64,000 bases of DNA, from contig NC_039513.1 of NCBI RefSeq assembly GCF_003672135.1, positions 8,308,833 to 8,372,832 of the forward strand, written 5' to 3'. Source of the DNA: Ooceraea biroi (taxonomy: Eukaryota; Arthropoda; Insecta; Hymenoptera; Formicidae). This document shows positions 34,225 through 45,720 of the stretch, piece after piece; the first letter of the stretch is position 1; each line of letters opens with the position of its first letter. A program made the position numbers and the translations under genes. A model generated the notes under the pieces. It ran no database searches, was not told the DNA's origin, and was given only the letters and a program-made list of their open reading frames with translations.

Positions 34225-34804
34225 CAGGGTGTTTCCTAAGTAAGTAGACACACTTCAGGAGGATATTCCTTGGCTTATTTTAAGAAGAAAAGGTCATATA
34301 AACATATGTCCTAAACTGCTTTGTTTTCCAAAAAAAAGTACATCACTGTTTTCGTTCACTTTTCGTTTATTATAGAACAGTTTGTGTTATTGCAAATGAA
34401 ACAAATGAAAAACAATAGTAACCAAAAAGAAAAATTATAACGAAAAAGAAAATAGTAACTAAAAAGAAAAATAATAACATCACAGTAACTGCTGAAAATG
34501 TCCACCTGCAGCCATGATACACGCCTCGACTCTCCTTTCCATTGATTGACGTACACGCTCAAAAATACCTGGAGTGTCTGAAACGAGTGTTCACTTGCGG
34601 CGCCGCGAGACCATCCCCACTCCATCCCCACCGCTGTTGACTCGTACTGCAAAAGCACGCTATCCGAAAAGTGAACGAAAACAGTGATGTACTTTTTTTG
34701 GAAAACAAAGCAATTTAGGACATATGTTTATATGACCTTTTCTTCTTAAAATAAGCCAAGGAATATGCTCCTTAAGTTTGTCTACTTACTTAGGAAACAC
34801 CCTG
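34225..34804 (-). mobile_element. Hairpin element with IS630/Tc1-type transposase tail
   Basis: The 580-bp element has inverted arms at 34225-34365 and 34665-34804. The ends read CAGGGTGTTTCCTAAGTAAG inward from both sides, with TA on each flank. Between the arms, on the minus strand, lies the end of a transposase gene. This looks like an internal-deletion derivative of a larger Tc1/mariner/IS630-type element. The CAGGGTG start links it to the hairpins at 17623 and 15748. Confidence 0.85.
34480..34590 (-). pseudogene. C-terminal 36 codons of a Tc1/IS630-like transposase
   Basis: Minus strand, open from 34590 to TGA at 34480-34482. It reads TPGIFERVRQSMERRVEACI followed by MAAGGHFQQLL and stop. 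The pattern R-R-x-E-A-C-I-x-x-x-G-G-H-F-x-x-L-L-stop is a common C-terminus of Tc1/IS630-like transposases in insect genomes. The catalytic domain is missing; only this tail remains between the inverted repeats. Confidence 0.7.
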
Positions 34805-37539
34805 TATTACGAACGCGCATTTTAATTTCGAAATTAGACGAGGAGGCCTCCGTCAATGCTCTCGTCGTTCTCCAATTATGAATCTTAATATCAAAAGATC
34901 ATTGCATCATCCTTTTTAATAATGTCAATTATATCGTACGTATCTCGTGCGATTCCTTATTTTCTGCGCTCCTTGCTATAAAGAATTCGCACTCGATCGA
35001 TTGATCTTGCGATTAAACGTCTTCGGGATCGCACGGCACGTCGGCGCTCGCGCGGTCAATTGAGCTCGTTTCGCCCGTTCAGGTTCAACGGCACCACCGG
35101 TTCTCGGGGCGTAGATACGCGTGTGTGCGGCTTGGCGTAGCGCCGCGTGTAATCCGGCAGGATCAAGATCGAGCGGATCGGCGCGGCGCGGCGCGGCACG
35201 AACGCGTTGCGCTCGTTCCCGAGTCGTTGATACGAGATGAGCGGCAGTAATGCCGACTTAATGCGATCAAACGAGTCCACCACCGCTGCTTCCAGCGCGG
35301 ACGGAAGCGGGACCGGCCGTGGCTGTGTGTGCACCCGTGTATAAAGGCTCATGCGCGTATACGCGGGGCGATTACCGGTAGTAAGATCGACCGGACCAAG
35401 CTGGGCACTCTGTGCATGTGTACGCGATCGCGTCCAGACACACACACACATACACATAGCGCGGATCGGCGAGCGGCCAGCGGGTCCGGTGCACCAGCGC
35501 GCGGCCAACGGTGCCTCCGATCACGTAATCTGACTAATCGTTTCCGGTTTCGCCGGCGCGAACTCGCTTCCAGTATTATGGCCACGCGAGGTAATGTTAG
35601 ACCATCTCCGCCCGTCCGCGCCAAGCAGGCGCTGATGATACGCCTCACTCGTGCGCAATACATAAAAGCGGATTTACACGGTTCACTTGCTGGCCATCAT
35701 CCCGGAAGGATCCGCCCGTGCGCGGTGGAAAAAATCCGTCCGCGTGTCCCACGTGGAATTATTACTGCTGCAAGCGGCACCGTAGAACGTCCACCTCGTC
35801 GAAAGTGAGAAGTTCCGCTCGGGGACACGATGACTCCGTCGCGCGCAATTATTCCCGCGCATCTTGAGAGAATCACGGGATGATTTTGCCGTTTCGTTTA
35901 ATTGAAAATGGATTTTTCTCACAATTTCGCAAATTGCGACGCTTAATCTCCTCCAAACGCGAGGAAAGATTTATCTACGCGCTGCGTCATGATGGATCTC
36001 CCCGATTTAGCTGCGAGCGTCGATCGAATCGCGCGCCAGGCCGCGCGAGATAATTAAGCTTCGGAAAACGCGCGGCGATGCGCTCGTTTTTTCTCTGCGC
36101 GAGCGGCAAACCGCGCAGATTCGTCTTGAACGCCGAGCGGAGTCTGCCAAGTGGAGAGGAGCCGGACGGGGAGTCCATCCTGAAAACCCACCGCGCGGGT
36201 TAAACGGCGCGTTTAACCCCGTCTCGCGGGGGGTCCCCGCGGCCCCGTGTACACGCGGCGGTTCCGCGCGGCGATTCGGCGAGCGGAGACGCCGATCTCT
36301 CGCGATTTTGCACGTCGATGGGAAGCTATTGCTGCGTCCGTCTAGCGCCGCGAGAGAGCATGGGGGTCGTTATTGATGACCGGTGTCCGCGTAATGGATG
36401 ACAGCGGTTGCCGGACGTAAGCGTAATACGTTCTGACGTTCATACGCGCGGGTTCCCCGACGAATCGACGGCGGATGGGCGCAGGGTGGAAGATGCGCGC
36501 AACCTGCAGCTTCCTCGCGGATTGTAATGCGCAGAATGTAATGGTGTAATAATACGGTGTAATGGCCTCTGGAAAACGGTCGCTCCTTTTCCTCGTAATT
36601 CATCGCACACGCGCTTCTCAACGCATAACGTCCTGTCTCATAGTCAGTCACGGCTGTGTGGATGTATAATATAATTGAAAATTGAATAGAGAAGCTGTCC
36701 CGCGGAGAGCCATCGTCATTATGTAAATATTTCTTTTTAATCAAGTTTATCTCTGAAGGTGCTCGCGTGTCACATGAATCTTCGTGTTACCTCACTATGC
36801 ACGCTCGATCAGCACACCAGCGGATTTGACTCAGAAGTGGAATACCCATAAGAAGCAGGCCGACCAGTCGTGGAATTAACAGCACTTTCGAAACACTCTA
36901 TATAATTGCCGCGGAGATCCACGTTGCGGAGAGCTCTAATGCTTTTCGCTTGGCTAGCGCTCGATTCCTGATATTACGAGATCGCAAGGTCACGCTGCGC
37001 TACAGGTAATAAGGGAAATATACAGAGTTGCGATTCTTTCCGGCAAACCGGTCACGAGGATCCCTGAGGGATATGCACACTGCGCATTATGTTGCAATGT
37101 CAGAACGGTGCACGAGCGTCCGCGCGCGAATGCGGATCGGCCGCATCGCACGCGCGATGCATTCCTTCGAAAGCGAACAGAGTGCGACGGCCGGGCGCTA
37201 ACAATACTCGTAGGTATGCCAGCCATTCTATTAGCCGCCTTCGTTTCGCGGTGAAACGCAAAACGGCCAAAGTGCAGTTGCACGCGACGGCCGCAAGTCG
37301 GCTGCGGATTCCTGAAGCCCGTATCAGGCTATGATTTTAAAGATTCAGATTATGATTTGTATATTTTTGAGATTTGTCAGGAGTTAATAATATAATATAA
37401 TAGCAGAAATTAATAAGGCGAAATCATTAAGTTTTATAGACATGCAATAGAATGACGCGTATCGTTGTCAGAAGTGTAACTTTCAACTTGGCAGCGAAGT
37501 CATCTCGTTAAATCAAGCACTTTTTTGCTCACTTTATAT
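34805..37539. other. Intron 1 sequence, no gene recognised
   Basis: Mostly CpG-rich, turning AT-rich from about 37330 to the second LTR array. ORFs of up to 159 codons (35329-35808, plus) overlap others on the opposite strand and lack domains. ACACACAC-type simple sequence lies at about 35435-35455. The final ATAT (37536-37539) is the target duplication of the next element. Confidence 0.45.
36197..36219. repeat. Perfect 10-bp stem / 3-nt loop hairpin
   Basis: GGGTTAAACG, loop GCG, CGTTTAACCC. It is exact in all ten pairs; no known role is implied. Confidence 0.7.
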
Positions 37540-37721
37540 TGTAAGAGGCGAAAAATAACTAGGAGACTGCCTTAGATTTGAACTCGAACTCTCCGGGATC
37601 CCTGGTTCACACACCTAGGTCTTACGCTGTATGGCCAATACTCCTACTGTTGTGATCAATTTGTTTTCATTCCGATCCTCTATACAACCTGTCAGTCTCG
37701 ACTATCTTTCCAGATCTTACA
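37540..37721. repeat. TRIM LTR 1, array 2
   Basis: 182 bp, TGTAAGA...TCTTACA; outermost left copy next to ATAT, with a few private substitutions. Confidence 0.88.
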
Positions 37722-38060
37722 GCTCGGCCAGCCTGACATTACATTCGTCCCCGAATGTCTCCAAATCGTCGGTTCACTCCACTTGAGTCCCTCCCAACCT
37801 CCATTTTTGGTTCACTCTTCTGAGTCCCTCCCAACATCCATTTTTGGTTCACTCTTCTGAGTCCCTCCCAACCTCCATGTTGGTTCACTCCTCTGAGTCC
37901 TTCCCAATCTCCATGTTGGTTCACTCCTCTGAGTCCGTCCCGACCTCCATGTTCAGGCTTCACTACCGACCAGCTGCTTCTCAACTCCCTCCTCTCCGAG
38001 GGGTAGCGGATGAATCTCAACTGTCTTCGAGGGGTAGCGGATTTTATCCCACTTCTGAAT

Positions 38061-38242
38061 TGTAAGAGGCGAAAAATAACTAGGAGACTGCCTTAGATTT
38101 GAACTCGAACTCTCCGGGATCCCTGGTTCACACGCCTAGGTCTTAGGTTGTACGGCCAATACTCCTACTGTTGTGATCAACTTGTTTTCATTCCGATCCT
38201 CTATACGACCTGTCAGTCTCGACTATCTTTCCAGATCTTACA
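38061..38242. repeat. TRIM LTR 2, array 2
   Basis: 182 bp, internal shared LTR. Confidence 0.88.
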
Positions 38243-38545
38243 GCTCGGCCAGCCTGACATTACATTCGTCCCCGAATGTCTCCAAATCGTCGGTTCACTC
38301 CACTTGAGTCCCTCCCAACCTCCATTTTTGGTTCACTCTTCTGAGTCCCTCCCAACATCCATTTTTGGTTCACTCTTCTGAGTCCCTCCCAACCTCCATG
38401 TTGGTTCACTCCTCTGAGTCCGTCCCGACCTCCATGTTCAGGCTTCACTACCGGCCAGCTGCTTCTCAACTCCCTCCTCTCCGAGGGGTAGCGGATGAAT
38501 CTCAACTGTCTTCGAGGGGTAGCGGATTTTATCCCACTTCTGAAT

Positions 38546-38727
38546 TGTAAGAGGCGAAAAATAACTAGGAGACTGCCTTAGATTTGAACTCGAACTCTCC
38601 GAGATCCCTGGTTCACACGCCTAGGTCTTAGGCTGTACGGCCAATACTCCTACTGTTGTGACCAACTTGTTTTCATTCTGATCCTCTATACGACCTGTCA
38701 GTCTCGACTATCTTTTCAGATCTTACA
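38546..38727. repeat. TRIM LTR 3, array 2
   Basis: 182 bp, internal shared LTR. Confidence 0.88.
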
Positions 38728-39066
38728 GCTCGGCCAGCCTGACATTACATTCGTCCCCGAATGTCTCCAAATCGTCGGTTCACTCCACTTGAGTCCCTCC
38801 CAACCTCCATTTTTGGTTCACTCTTCTGAGTCCCTCCCAACATCCATTTTTGATTCACTCTTCTGAGTCCCTCCCAACCTCCATGTTGGTTCACTCCTCT
38901 GAGTCCTTCCCAATCTCCATGTTGGTTCACTCCTCTGAGTCCGTCCCGACCTCCATGTTCAGGCTTCACTACCGGCCAGCTGCTTCTCAACTCCCTCCTC
39001 TCCGAGGGGTAGCGGATGAATCTCAACTGTCTTCGAGGGGTAGCGGATTTTATCCCACTTCTGAAT

Positions 39067-39248
39067 TGTAAGAGGCGAAAAATAACTAGGAGACTGCCTT
39101 AGATTTGAACTCGAACTCTCCGAGATCCCTGGTTCACACGCCTAGGTCTTAGGCTGTACGGCCAATACTCCTACTGTTGTGATCAACTTGTTTTCATTCC
39201 GATCCTCTATACGACCTGTCAGTCTCGACTATCTTTCCAGATTTTACA
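39067..39248. repeat. TRIM LTR 4, array 2
   Basis: 182 bp; outermost right copy ends TTTTACA (one substitution) directly before ATAT. Confidence 0.88.
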
Positions 39249-41072
39249 ATATTAATTTAATTAAAAAATATTAAATTAGATAATTATATAAATATCTACA
39301 CATCTTATCTATGTAATGGCGAGGAACGTCCGACATCTCTACAAGAGAGAGCCTCCGGAAAACGATGCGACCGAGAGAGCGGAGAGAAAAGGCGCACCAG
39401 ATTAGTCAGTAGACAGTGTCGGCCGCGGCCAGCCTGTCCGGAAGAAATCGAGAGTGACTCCGGGACGCGAGAGCCGGGACAAGGTCGTAATCCCGCGGTT
39501 GGAAAGGAGAGAAAGCATTTAGCTCTCAATCTTGCTGGCTCGCCTCCTCGAAAGTATTGTAGCGTTGCGTAACCGCGCTCGATCATCGGTGCCGAGACAA
39601 GCGAGGCGGACAGCCGGCCTCCCGTCATTTTTGCGGCTGATACTTTGCTTCTTGCGGGTCATGAATATCGTGAAAGCGCATGTCGTGATGCTGACTGCCG
39701 CGAAGAGTATCTGGATCGCGTGATTCTCGATGGAAAGTCGAGATATTGCTCGCATCTCCGTCACCACACGTAATTCTGCGTTTATCGAGTTCGATGAAGG
39801 AGCGAGAGATAAAGAGAAAGGAGTGGGGGAGAGGTGAGAGGAAGAGAAAGAGAGAGAGGACTGATGGATGGTCCAGACGACTCACTCTCTTGCACGGACG
39901 CGAGCGTGGGATGCGAAGGTCGACGACCCGACATCGCGAGGATCCCGTCAAGGTCGCGCCGAGCGGTCGAGCGTCACGAATTTCGCACGATTATGTGAGC
40001 GTCAGGCTTGGGGGTGCTTAAAACCATCGATACCCGATGCTTACGCTCGACGATGGGGTGAAGCAAAAATTTGGACGCTAATTTCGTAATCGTCTGGTAT
40101 TATCACGTGCTAATCTCGCGACTCTGTACTGTTCAAACGTTCGAGAGAAGTAGTCGGTTTCTGGTTGCTGTTTAGATTGCAATTATATGTTAATTCTAAC
40201 AAGTGTTGTTCCATACGGTATGTTTCACGCGGTAAAATCAACGTTGCGTAACGCGCGGGGAAATTTCACATCGTAAATTTCCGAGCATAAATATTTGCAG
40301 AAGAGAACAAATTGCGCGCGACGTAATGCGAAACAAATTGCCTTTCGATCGTTAGCCGGTTCCTTATCGTTATCGATTTCTACCGACACAGTTGTAAGAC
40401 AGAGTCGTTTAAAACCTGTCTAAACCTGTCTTTTGTGCGCCGGCAACGCCGGTAATAGATTCTTCCTACAACTTCCGACAATCTAACGCCGGAAGTCGTA
40501 ACGATTCATTGCGTTTCTTCGACCTATTAACATCCGAGTCGACAGAATCGTTAGTGAAAATAATGAGACTTGATTGTTCAACAAAAAAAAAGGACAAAAA
40601 TACATTAATCGCACCTGTATAATATTGGACATTTCCACATGAACATTTTAAAAGATTCCAAAAAATAATTCCAGATTTTATGAAATATCAACTAATGCAT
40701 TCCACGAATAAAACTTTGATAAAAATTACGAAATAAATAAAAACAAAGATGTTTACGACAATCTTTCCTCAAGCTATCTGTTGAAATAGAAGATTCATCC
40801 CACTCTTCATCGTCTGCAGAACATTGTTACGTACGTTCAAGGTACCGGTTGTAATACATCGATCAGCGGCGGTTAGCGTTGAACAAGACAATCCGCGGTT
40901 TCAATGTACTTCGCGTTTTCATTGAACGGGCGCTCCTTGAGTGGAATGGCTTCGAATCATCGCTCCCGACCTTCGTAATCTGGCACGTCCGAGACACGGC
41001 CAATTCTTCGAGGACGTACGGTAGTAATCGACTCGATCATTTGTCAATCGCGACGCCGCGGATATTCTATTA
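39249..41072. other. Intron 1 sequence, no gene recognised
   Basis: An AT-rich patch (39249-39310) is followed by unique CpG-rich sequence with GA-rich simple runs (39795-39860) and an AT-rich patch at about 40560-40760. A minus-strand ORF at 39519-39767 contains one hydrophobic segment (ILFAAVSITTCAFTIF), which I do not consider enough to call a gene. Confidence 0.45.
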
Positions 41073-41191
41073 GGGGTGTGATTTAGGTTTGAGGGTTTTT
41101 TTGCTCAAAAACGCATGTATTTAAATATGATAATGAATGAATACCTTAATCAAAATATTTTCCTTCGTTTTCTATAACTTTTTCCCATCTT

Positions 41192-42537
41192 TCTGGCAAG
41201 AGATGGATTCCACCACGATAAAATCACTCTTCTTTTCAGTTCATCCATTCGTCGACGAATTTTCGCACTTCTTCCAAATTATCAAAGTGTGTATCCTCTA
41301 AAGCGTGTTGCATCCACCGGAACAAATAATAATCGCATGGAGCAATGTCCGGAGAAGACTTGCCATTCGAGCTCTAATAGTGTTTGTTTCACTGATAACG
41401 CAACGTGAGGTCGAGCGTTGTCACGAAGAAGAATCACTTTCCGTCGTTTACTCGCAATTGCTGGTCGTTTTTCGTCCAATGCTTGCTTCAACTTGTACAA
41501 TTGGTGTCGATAACGATCAGCCGTGACAGTCTCATGCGGATTTAACAGCTCATAGTACACTATCCCACCAAATACAGAGCATTACTTTTCAACCGTGAAT
41601 ATTGCGTCTCGGAGTGGAGAATGTTGATGGTTCGCCTGGATCCACCCATGATTTTCTGCGTTTCGGATTATCAAAATAGATCCACTTTTCATCCCCAGTA
41701 ACGATCCGAGACAAAAGACTCTTCTTTTTTTGCCTGGCGATCAATGAAATGCAAATGTTCAAATGGCACTTTCCGATAATTGATGTCGAACCCATTTCCC
41801 TTCTTTCTGAAGTTTTTCCATTTCATGTAAATGTTTGGTAACTGTTGTACGATCAACATTTAATGCTCTGGCAAGAGATGGATTCCACCACGATAAAATC
41901 ACTCTTCTTTTCAGTTCATCCATTCGTCGACGAATTTTCGCACTTCTTCCAAATTATGAAAGTGCGTATCCTCTAAAGCGTGTTGCATCGACCGGAACAA
42001 ATAATGATCGCATGGAGCAATGTCCGGAGAAGACTTGCCATTCAAGCTCTAATAGTGTTTCTTTCACTGATAACGCAACGTGAGGTCGAGCGTTGTCACG
42101 AAGAAGAATCACTTTCCGTCGTTTACTCGCAATTGGTGGTCGTTTTTGGTCCAATGCTTGCTTCAACTTGTACATTTGGTGTCGATAACGATCAGCCGTG
42201 ACAGTCTCATGCGGATTTAACAGCTCATAGTACACTATCCCACCAAATACAGAGCATTACTTTTCAACCGTCAATATTGCGTCTCGGAGTGGATGTTGAT
42301 GGTTCGCCTGGATCCACCCATGATTTTTTGCGTTTCGGATTATCAAAATAGATCCACTTTTCATCCCCAGTAACAATCCGAGACAAAGACTCTTCTTTTT
42401 TTGCCTGGCGATCAACGAAATGCAAATGTTCAAATGGCACTTTCCGATAATTGATGTCGAACCCATTTCCCTTCTTTCTGAATGTTTCCCATTTCATGTA
42501 AATGTTTGGTAACTGTTGTACGATCAACATTTAATGC
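41192..42537 (-). repeat. Two tandem catalytic units (675 and 671 bp)
   Basis: The units are 41192-41866 and 41867-42537, joined at the CTTGCCAGA microhomology exactly as in the other family members. Confidence 0.95.
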
Positions 42538-42810
42538 TCTGGCAAGTTCTGAAGTGGATTCTGTTGGATTTTCGTGCAATAATGCTTGCAAATCTGCATT
42601 TTCAAGCTTTCTTGGTTGTCCCGAGCGTTCTTTGTCCTTCACATCAGTATGACCACTTTTAAAGCGTCTAAACCAGTATTCACACGTCTTAATTGATGGG
42701 GCAGAATCACCACAAGTTTCCACAAGAATTCTATAACCGTCAGCCGCAGTTTTGTTTTGATTAAAAAACAAAAGCAACGCATGTCGAAAATGCTGTTTCG
42801 GAAGTTGCAT
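42430..42810 (-). pseudogene. N-terminal transposase ORF (126 residues)
   Basis: The ATG at 42810 is followed by the same double-HTH region and the same stop after SESAI as in the copy at 22822-23202. Private changes include NPTEST for NPTRST and GNIQKEG for GKIQKEG. The catalytic half is out of frame downstream. Confidence 0.85.
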
Positions 42811-42978
42811 TTTTACGATGATATAAACACGACTGTTATTGCATCTACTGCTATAATGCTACTAAATGTCATGGATAATGTCAAGACTGTAAGAAACAAC
42901 AGTTATCGGAAACAGCTATTGGAACAAACTGACACTACAGCCATCTGTTGCAAAATCCTCAAAACTAAATCACACTCC

Positions 42979-44390
42979 TAATAGATCCTTTTAATCAGTG
43001 ATTCGCCTCGAGCGGCCGTCCAGATTTGCGAGATCCTGCGGATCTCTTTCTTAGCGAGAGTTCTCGATACCGCGACATCTAGAAGGGCAGGCGAAAACGC
43101 AGGCATTTGCGAGTGATTCTTGTGAAAGAAAAAGGAAGAAAAAGAGACGGAGCCTTATCCTCTCCTCTGCTCTCTCCTCGATCTCTCTTTTCCTCTGCGC
43201 GTTCCTCTTTCACTCGCGTGCATCGTCTACCATGGAGGTTGATAGGTCAACTAGGAAGCCGCACCGCGCCGGGATACGCGCGTACGCATGCGAGTATAAT
43301 TACGCTACGCAGGTACACGCGGATCGCGCGTTATGCAATCACGTGTGCGTGAGTCGCGTCACGCATCGTATGTTACGCCTACGTTCGTGTTGCTTTCCGT
43401 TGCGATTCGCATCGTCGCGACGTGGAGAAAAATTGTGAGAAGGGAGGTTTCGAAAGGGAAGATTATTTTTCTCTCTCAGTGGCAAACGTACCACAAATAT
43501 TTGAATTCTTCGGATTTTACGTAATCCTATCATGATCGAAGTACTTTTCGATTTATTATCAGGATATAATAAAAAATAATAATAAGTTGCAAGTGATTAG
43601 TTGCAGGCGGGAAATTAGTCTCGCGTTTTCAGTGGTGTCTTTAAAAGTTCTTTATACGCCGCGACGTACAATTTCAGTGAAATCTGAATAGCCTTTCGCG
43701 CGACAGAAGTTACTCGAGTTGCACGGTTTGGGAAAGAAGGAAGCGCTCTTACAATACCGTTCGAGTTCCTGTATTCAGCGGCATAGAACTCGCTGGAAAG
43801 CACTTCGCGGAAGCTTCCCTCGCGGTATAATGCGTTTATCAGATCCGCAGTGGCACATTGCACCGCTCTGAGAAAAACTCGGCGAGGAGAGCAGCGCGAT
43901 GCGTATCTGTTAGAAATTTACATATCGAGATAATAGGCAATAAATAATAAAGCGGTACGTCGAGAGATTGCGTAAAGATTGCAATGTTGCGACACGCTTT
44001 ATAAAAAGAAAATTCAACTGCTCGCGCTTTCTTGTTGTCGAGCGTCATGTTTATAACGAAGTTACCGCGTGAAGTTACGTCATTAAATGCGATAACCTGC
44101 CGTCTGTCATCCTCCCGCTTTATATCGTAAATGTTTGCCAAGTTTTCCATCACGCGGAAATATTCGTTACTTTCTCGATTTTAAGAAAGACATGAGGACA
44201 TTGAAAATCGACTGCAAAATTCGAGCAACGTCTGGCATCCCAAACAAAGCGAAGAAAAATTTGAAATGGGTAACTCGTTAGAATGAAAATTTATTCCTTC
44301 ACGAAAATTCGCAAGATAAGCACGTAAGTTTTTATCAACAGATGGATTTTAAGCAACAAGCATAATACCAGATCCGATTTCTTGATTTGA
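42979..44390. other. Intron 1 sequence upstream of the nested BESS gene
   Basis: Unique sequence with CT-rich runs (about 43150-43215) and no clear coding signal. It should contain the promoter of the nested BESS-motif unit if that is expressed. I cannot identify a TATA box or start site. A TGA at 44388-44390 closes the frame upstream of the candidate N-terminal ORF. Confidence 0.45.
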
Positions 44391-44414
44391 AGTAACTGCA
44401 AATTGTCCAAGAAA

Positions 44415-44861
44415 ATGTGCAGGAGAAACGAGAAATCTTCCAGACGAAGCCGCAGAACGCACTCCGGCAGAAGGCGAGCCGCGCTTCGAAATTCTCTGTC
44501 CGATTTCGTGCTCACGCAATCGAGGGGTGACCGAGGGAGGTCAATGTGGCGAAACGTTAGCGGTACAGAGGAATCGGAATTATTTTCTAGGCGCGTTCGA
44601 TCTTTGGCCGCGGCGGGCGGCCGCACGAAGTCGATCGCTATCGACAGAGACAAACGATTTAGGAGAAAACGGAGATCACAGTTGGACGCGTACATGGACA
44701 CGTTGTCGCCCATCAAGAAGAAAGGCGCTACGTGCATTCCGACGTCAGGTTCGCGACAGCGGAGTGATCGGCAGTCCGAGGACCCTTTTGAGCGCGTCGG
44801 AGATCGCCGGGCAGATCTCGGCTCTCAGACAGTTCGGCTCGAGCGAAACGGGACAGGCTGA
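44415..44861 (+). CDS. Candidate N-terminal part of nested BESS gene (different frame)
   Basis: The frame is open after a stop at 44388-44390. The first ATG is at 44415, with another at 44544 (MWRNVSGTEESELFSRR). It reads as a basic, protein-like sequence through RRKRRSQLDAYMDTLSPIKK and GATCIPTSG to about 44750. After that, coding character seems to pass to the overlapping frame that ends with the BESS motif. I recognise no MADF or other domain. It could be exon 1 of that gene, the 5' half of a frameshifted gene, or chance; the lack of any ATG in the downstream frame before 45112 favours a link. Confidence 0.4.
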   Translation: MCRRNEKSSRRSRRTHSGRRRAALRNSLSDFVLTQSRGDRGRSMWRNVSGTEESELFSRRVRSLAAAGGRTKSIAIDRDKRFRRKRRSQLDAYMDTLSPIKKKGATCIPTSGSRQRSDRQSEDPFERVGDRRADLGSQTVRLERNGTG

Positions 44862-45720
44862 TGCCAGCCTCGAGAAGAACATCGGGACCGATTGGGTAAT
44901 CACCGATCTGGACTCGAGGAGCGAGAAGGTTTTAGAGTTCCTGCACACCCCCGAGAGCTTTGAGGACCGGACGAACGAAGATTCTTCTTCTTCATATCTG
45001 GCGGAATTCGACAAGAGCAAAAACGAGGGTGAGAGTCACCGAGAATTTTTCGAGAGTACGAATCGCGTTGTATCCCCGTGTCCTTTGGAAACAGGGGAGA
45101 GAGAAACTTTCATGGCAGCTGTAAGAAGCACGAGAAGCTCGTGCATCGAGGGAAAGCTGGAGACAAGGAGTGACCGCGCAGAAATTCAGTGTGACGTTTC
45201 AAGGAGCGCGAATGTCGTACAAGGTGCAATTGAAGAGCCGTCGATGCCGATCGAGAGTGGTTACCCGCCAATCAGGCGGGCCGTTCATCATCGATTCGAG
45301 GCACCTCGAATCTCGCGGCGCGAAACCCCCATGAAGGACGTAGAGAGGGAGAAAATGGGGACGAGCTTCGGTCATAGGGTTCGACACGGTCAAAGTGCGG
45401 CTTTTTCTCTTTTTCACCGGCCGGACAGTTACTCGCCCAAGTCCGATAACGATCGGTCCGTTGCTGATAAATTGCCGATCTTCGTCGCGAGGACCTCGCA
45501 AGGCGAGCTCGCGACGGTGAAGGACGCTGCCGAGGCGAGCGGTGAAAACGTGCGCTCCCGAGGCGTGTACCTGGACGAGGACTATCACTTCCTGATGTCG
45601 CTTCATCGTCAGCTGAACGGCATGCCGCTGGTGAGGAAAATGAAAGTGAAAGCGAAGATACAGACGATATTTTACGAAGAGGTGCGCGCGAGAATTCGCG
45701 AGCCGCGCGCCACGGCGTGA
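44527..45720 (+). CDS. BESS-motif protein, nested in intron 1 (start unresolved)
   Basis: The frame is open for 397 codons to TGA at 45718-45720 with no in-frame ATG before 45112, so the given start is only where the frame opens after GTG. The C-terminal residues (about 350-388 of the frame) read DEDYHFLMSLHRQLNGMPLV, then a KMKVKAKIQTIFYEEV segment. This is a good BESS motif: acidic start, FLxSL, a proline-containing turn, and K-x-K-I-Q-x-x-F/L-Y-x-E. BESS motifs mediate protein-protein contacts in Drosophila DNA-binding proteins such as Adf-1 and BEAF, often with an N-terminal MADF domain that I do not see here. The rest is Ser/Glu/Arg-rich and probably disordered. It is likely a nuclear or chromatin-associated protein. 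Confidence 0.65.
   Translation: MTEGGQCGETLAVQRNRNYFLGAFDLWPRRAAARSRSLSTETNDLGENGDHSWTRTWTRCRPSRRKALRAFRRQVRDSGVIGSPRTLLSASEIAGQISALRQFGSSETGQADASLEKNIGTDWVITDLDSRSEKVLEFLHTPESFEDRTNEDSSSSYLAEFDKSKNEGESHREFFESTNRVVSPCPLETGERETFMAAVRSTRSSCIEGKLETRSDRAEIQCDVSRSANVVQGAIEEPSMPIESGYPPIRRAVHHRFEAPRISRRETPMKDVEREKMGTSFGHRVRHGQSAAFSLFHRPDSYSPKSDNDRSVADKLPIFVARTSQGELATVKDAAEASGENVRSRGVYLDEDYHFLMSLHRQLNGMPLVRKMKVKAKIQTIFYEEVRARIREPRATA

Larger units (their letters stand above)
37540..39248. mobile_element. TRIM-type LTR element, second tandem array (4 LTRs, 3 internals)
   Basis: This has the same architecture as the array at 30014. Four 182-bp LTRs alternate with internal regions 37722-38060, 38243-38545 and 38728-39066, and ATAT flanks both ends (37536-37539 and 39249-39252). 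It is inserted in an AT-rich stretch. Internal regions here carry an extra copy of GAGGGGTAGCGGA (the TGAATCTCAACTGTC spacer form), seen only once in array 1 (near 31040). The ATAT duplication matches the preference reported for the Pogonomyrmex TRIM. Confidence 0.85.
41073..42978 (-). mobile_element. Mariner-like element with tandem catalytic units (2 units)
   Basis: The 1,906-bp element is flanked by TA (41071-41072 and 42979-42980). It has the same terminal sequences and order of parts as the element at 20796, but two catalytic units. Small private indels are present, for example 3 extra bases (GGAGAATG) in the first unit. Confidence 0.95.

Noticed and set aside
30014..39248. CRISPR-like array or regularly spaced direct repeats
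   Set aside because: Eukaryotic context, repeats far too long, and the spacers are themselves repeats; explained by TRIM internals.
39519..39767. Minus-strand ORF with one possible membrane segment
   Set aside because: Single hydrophobic stretch, no signal of conservation or splicing visible; insufficient support.
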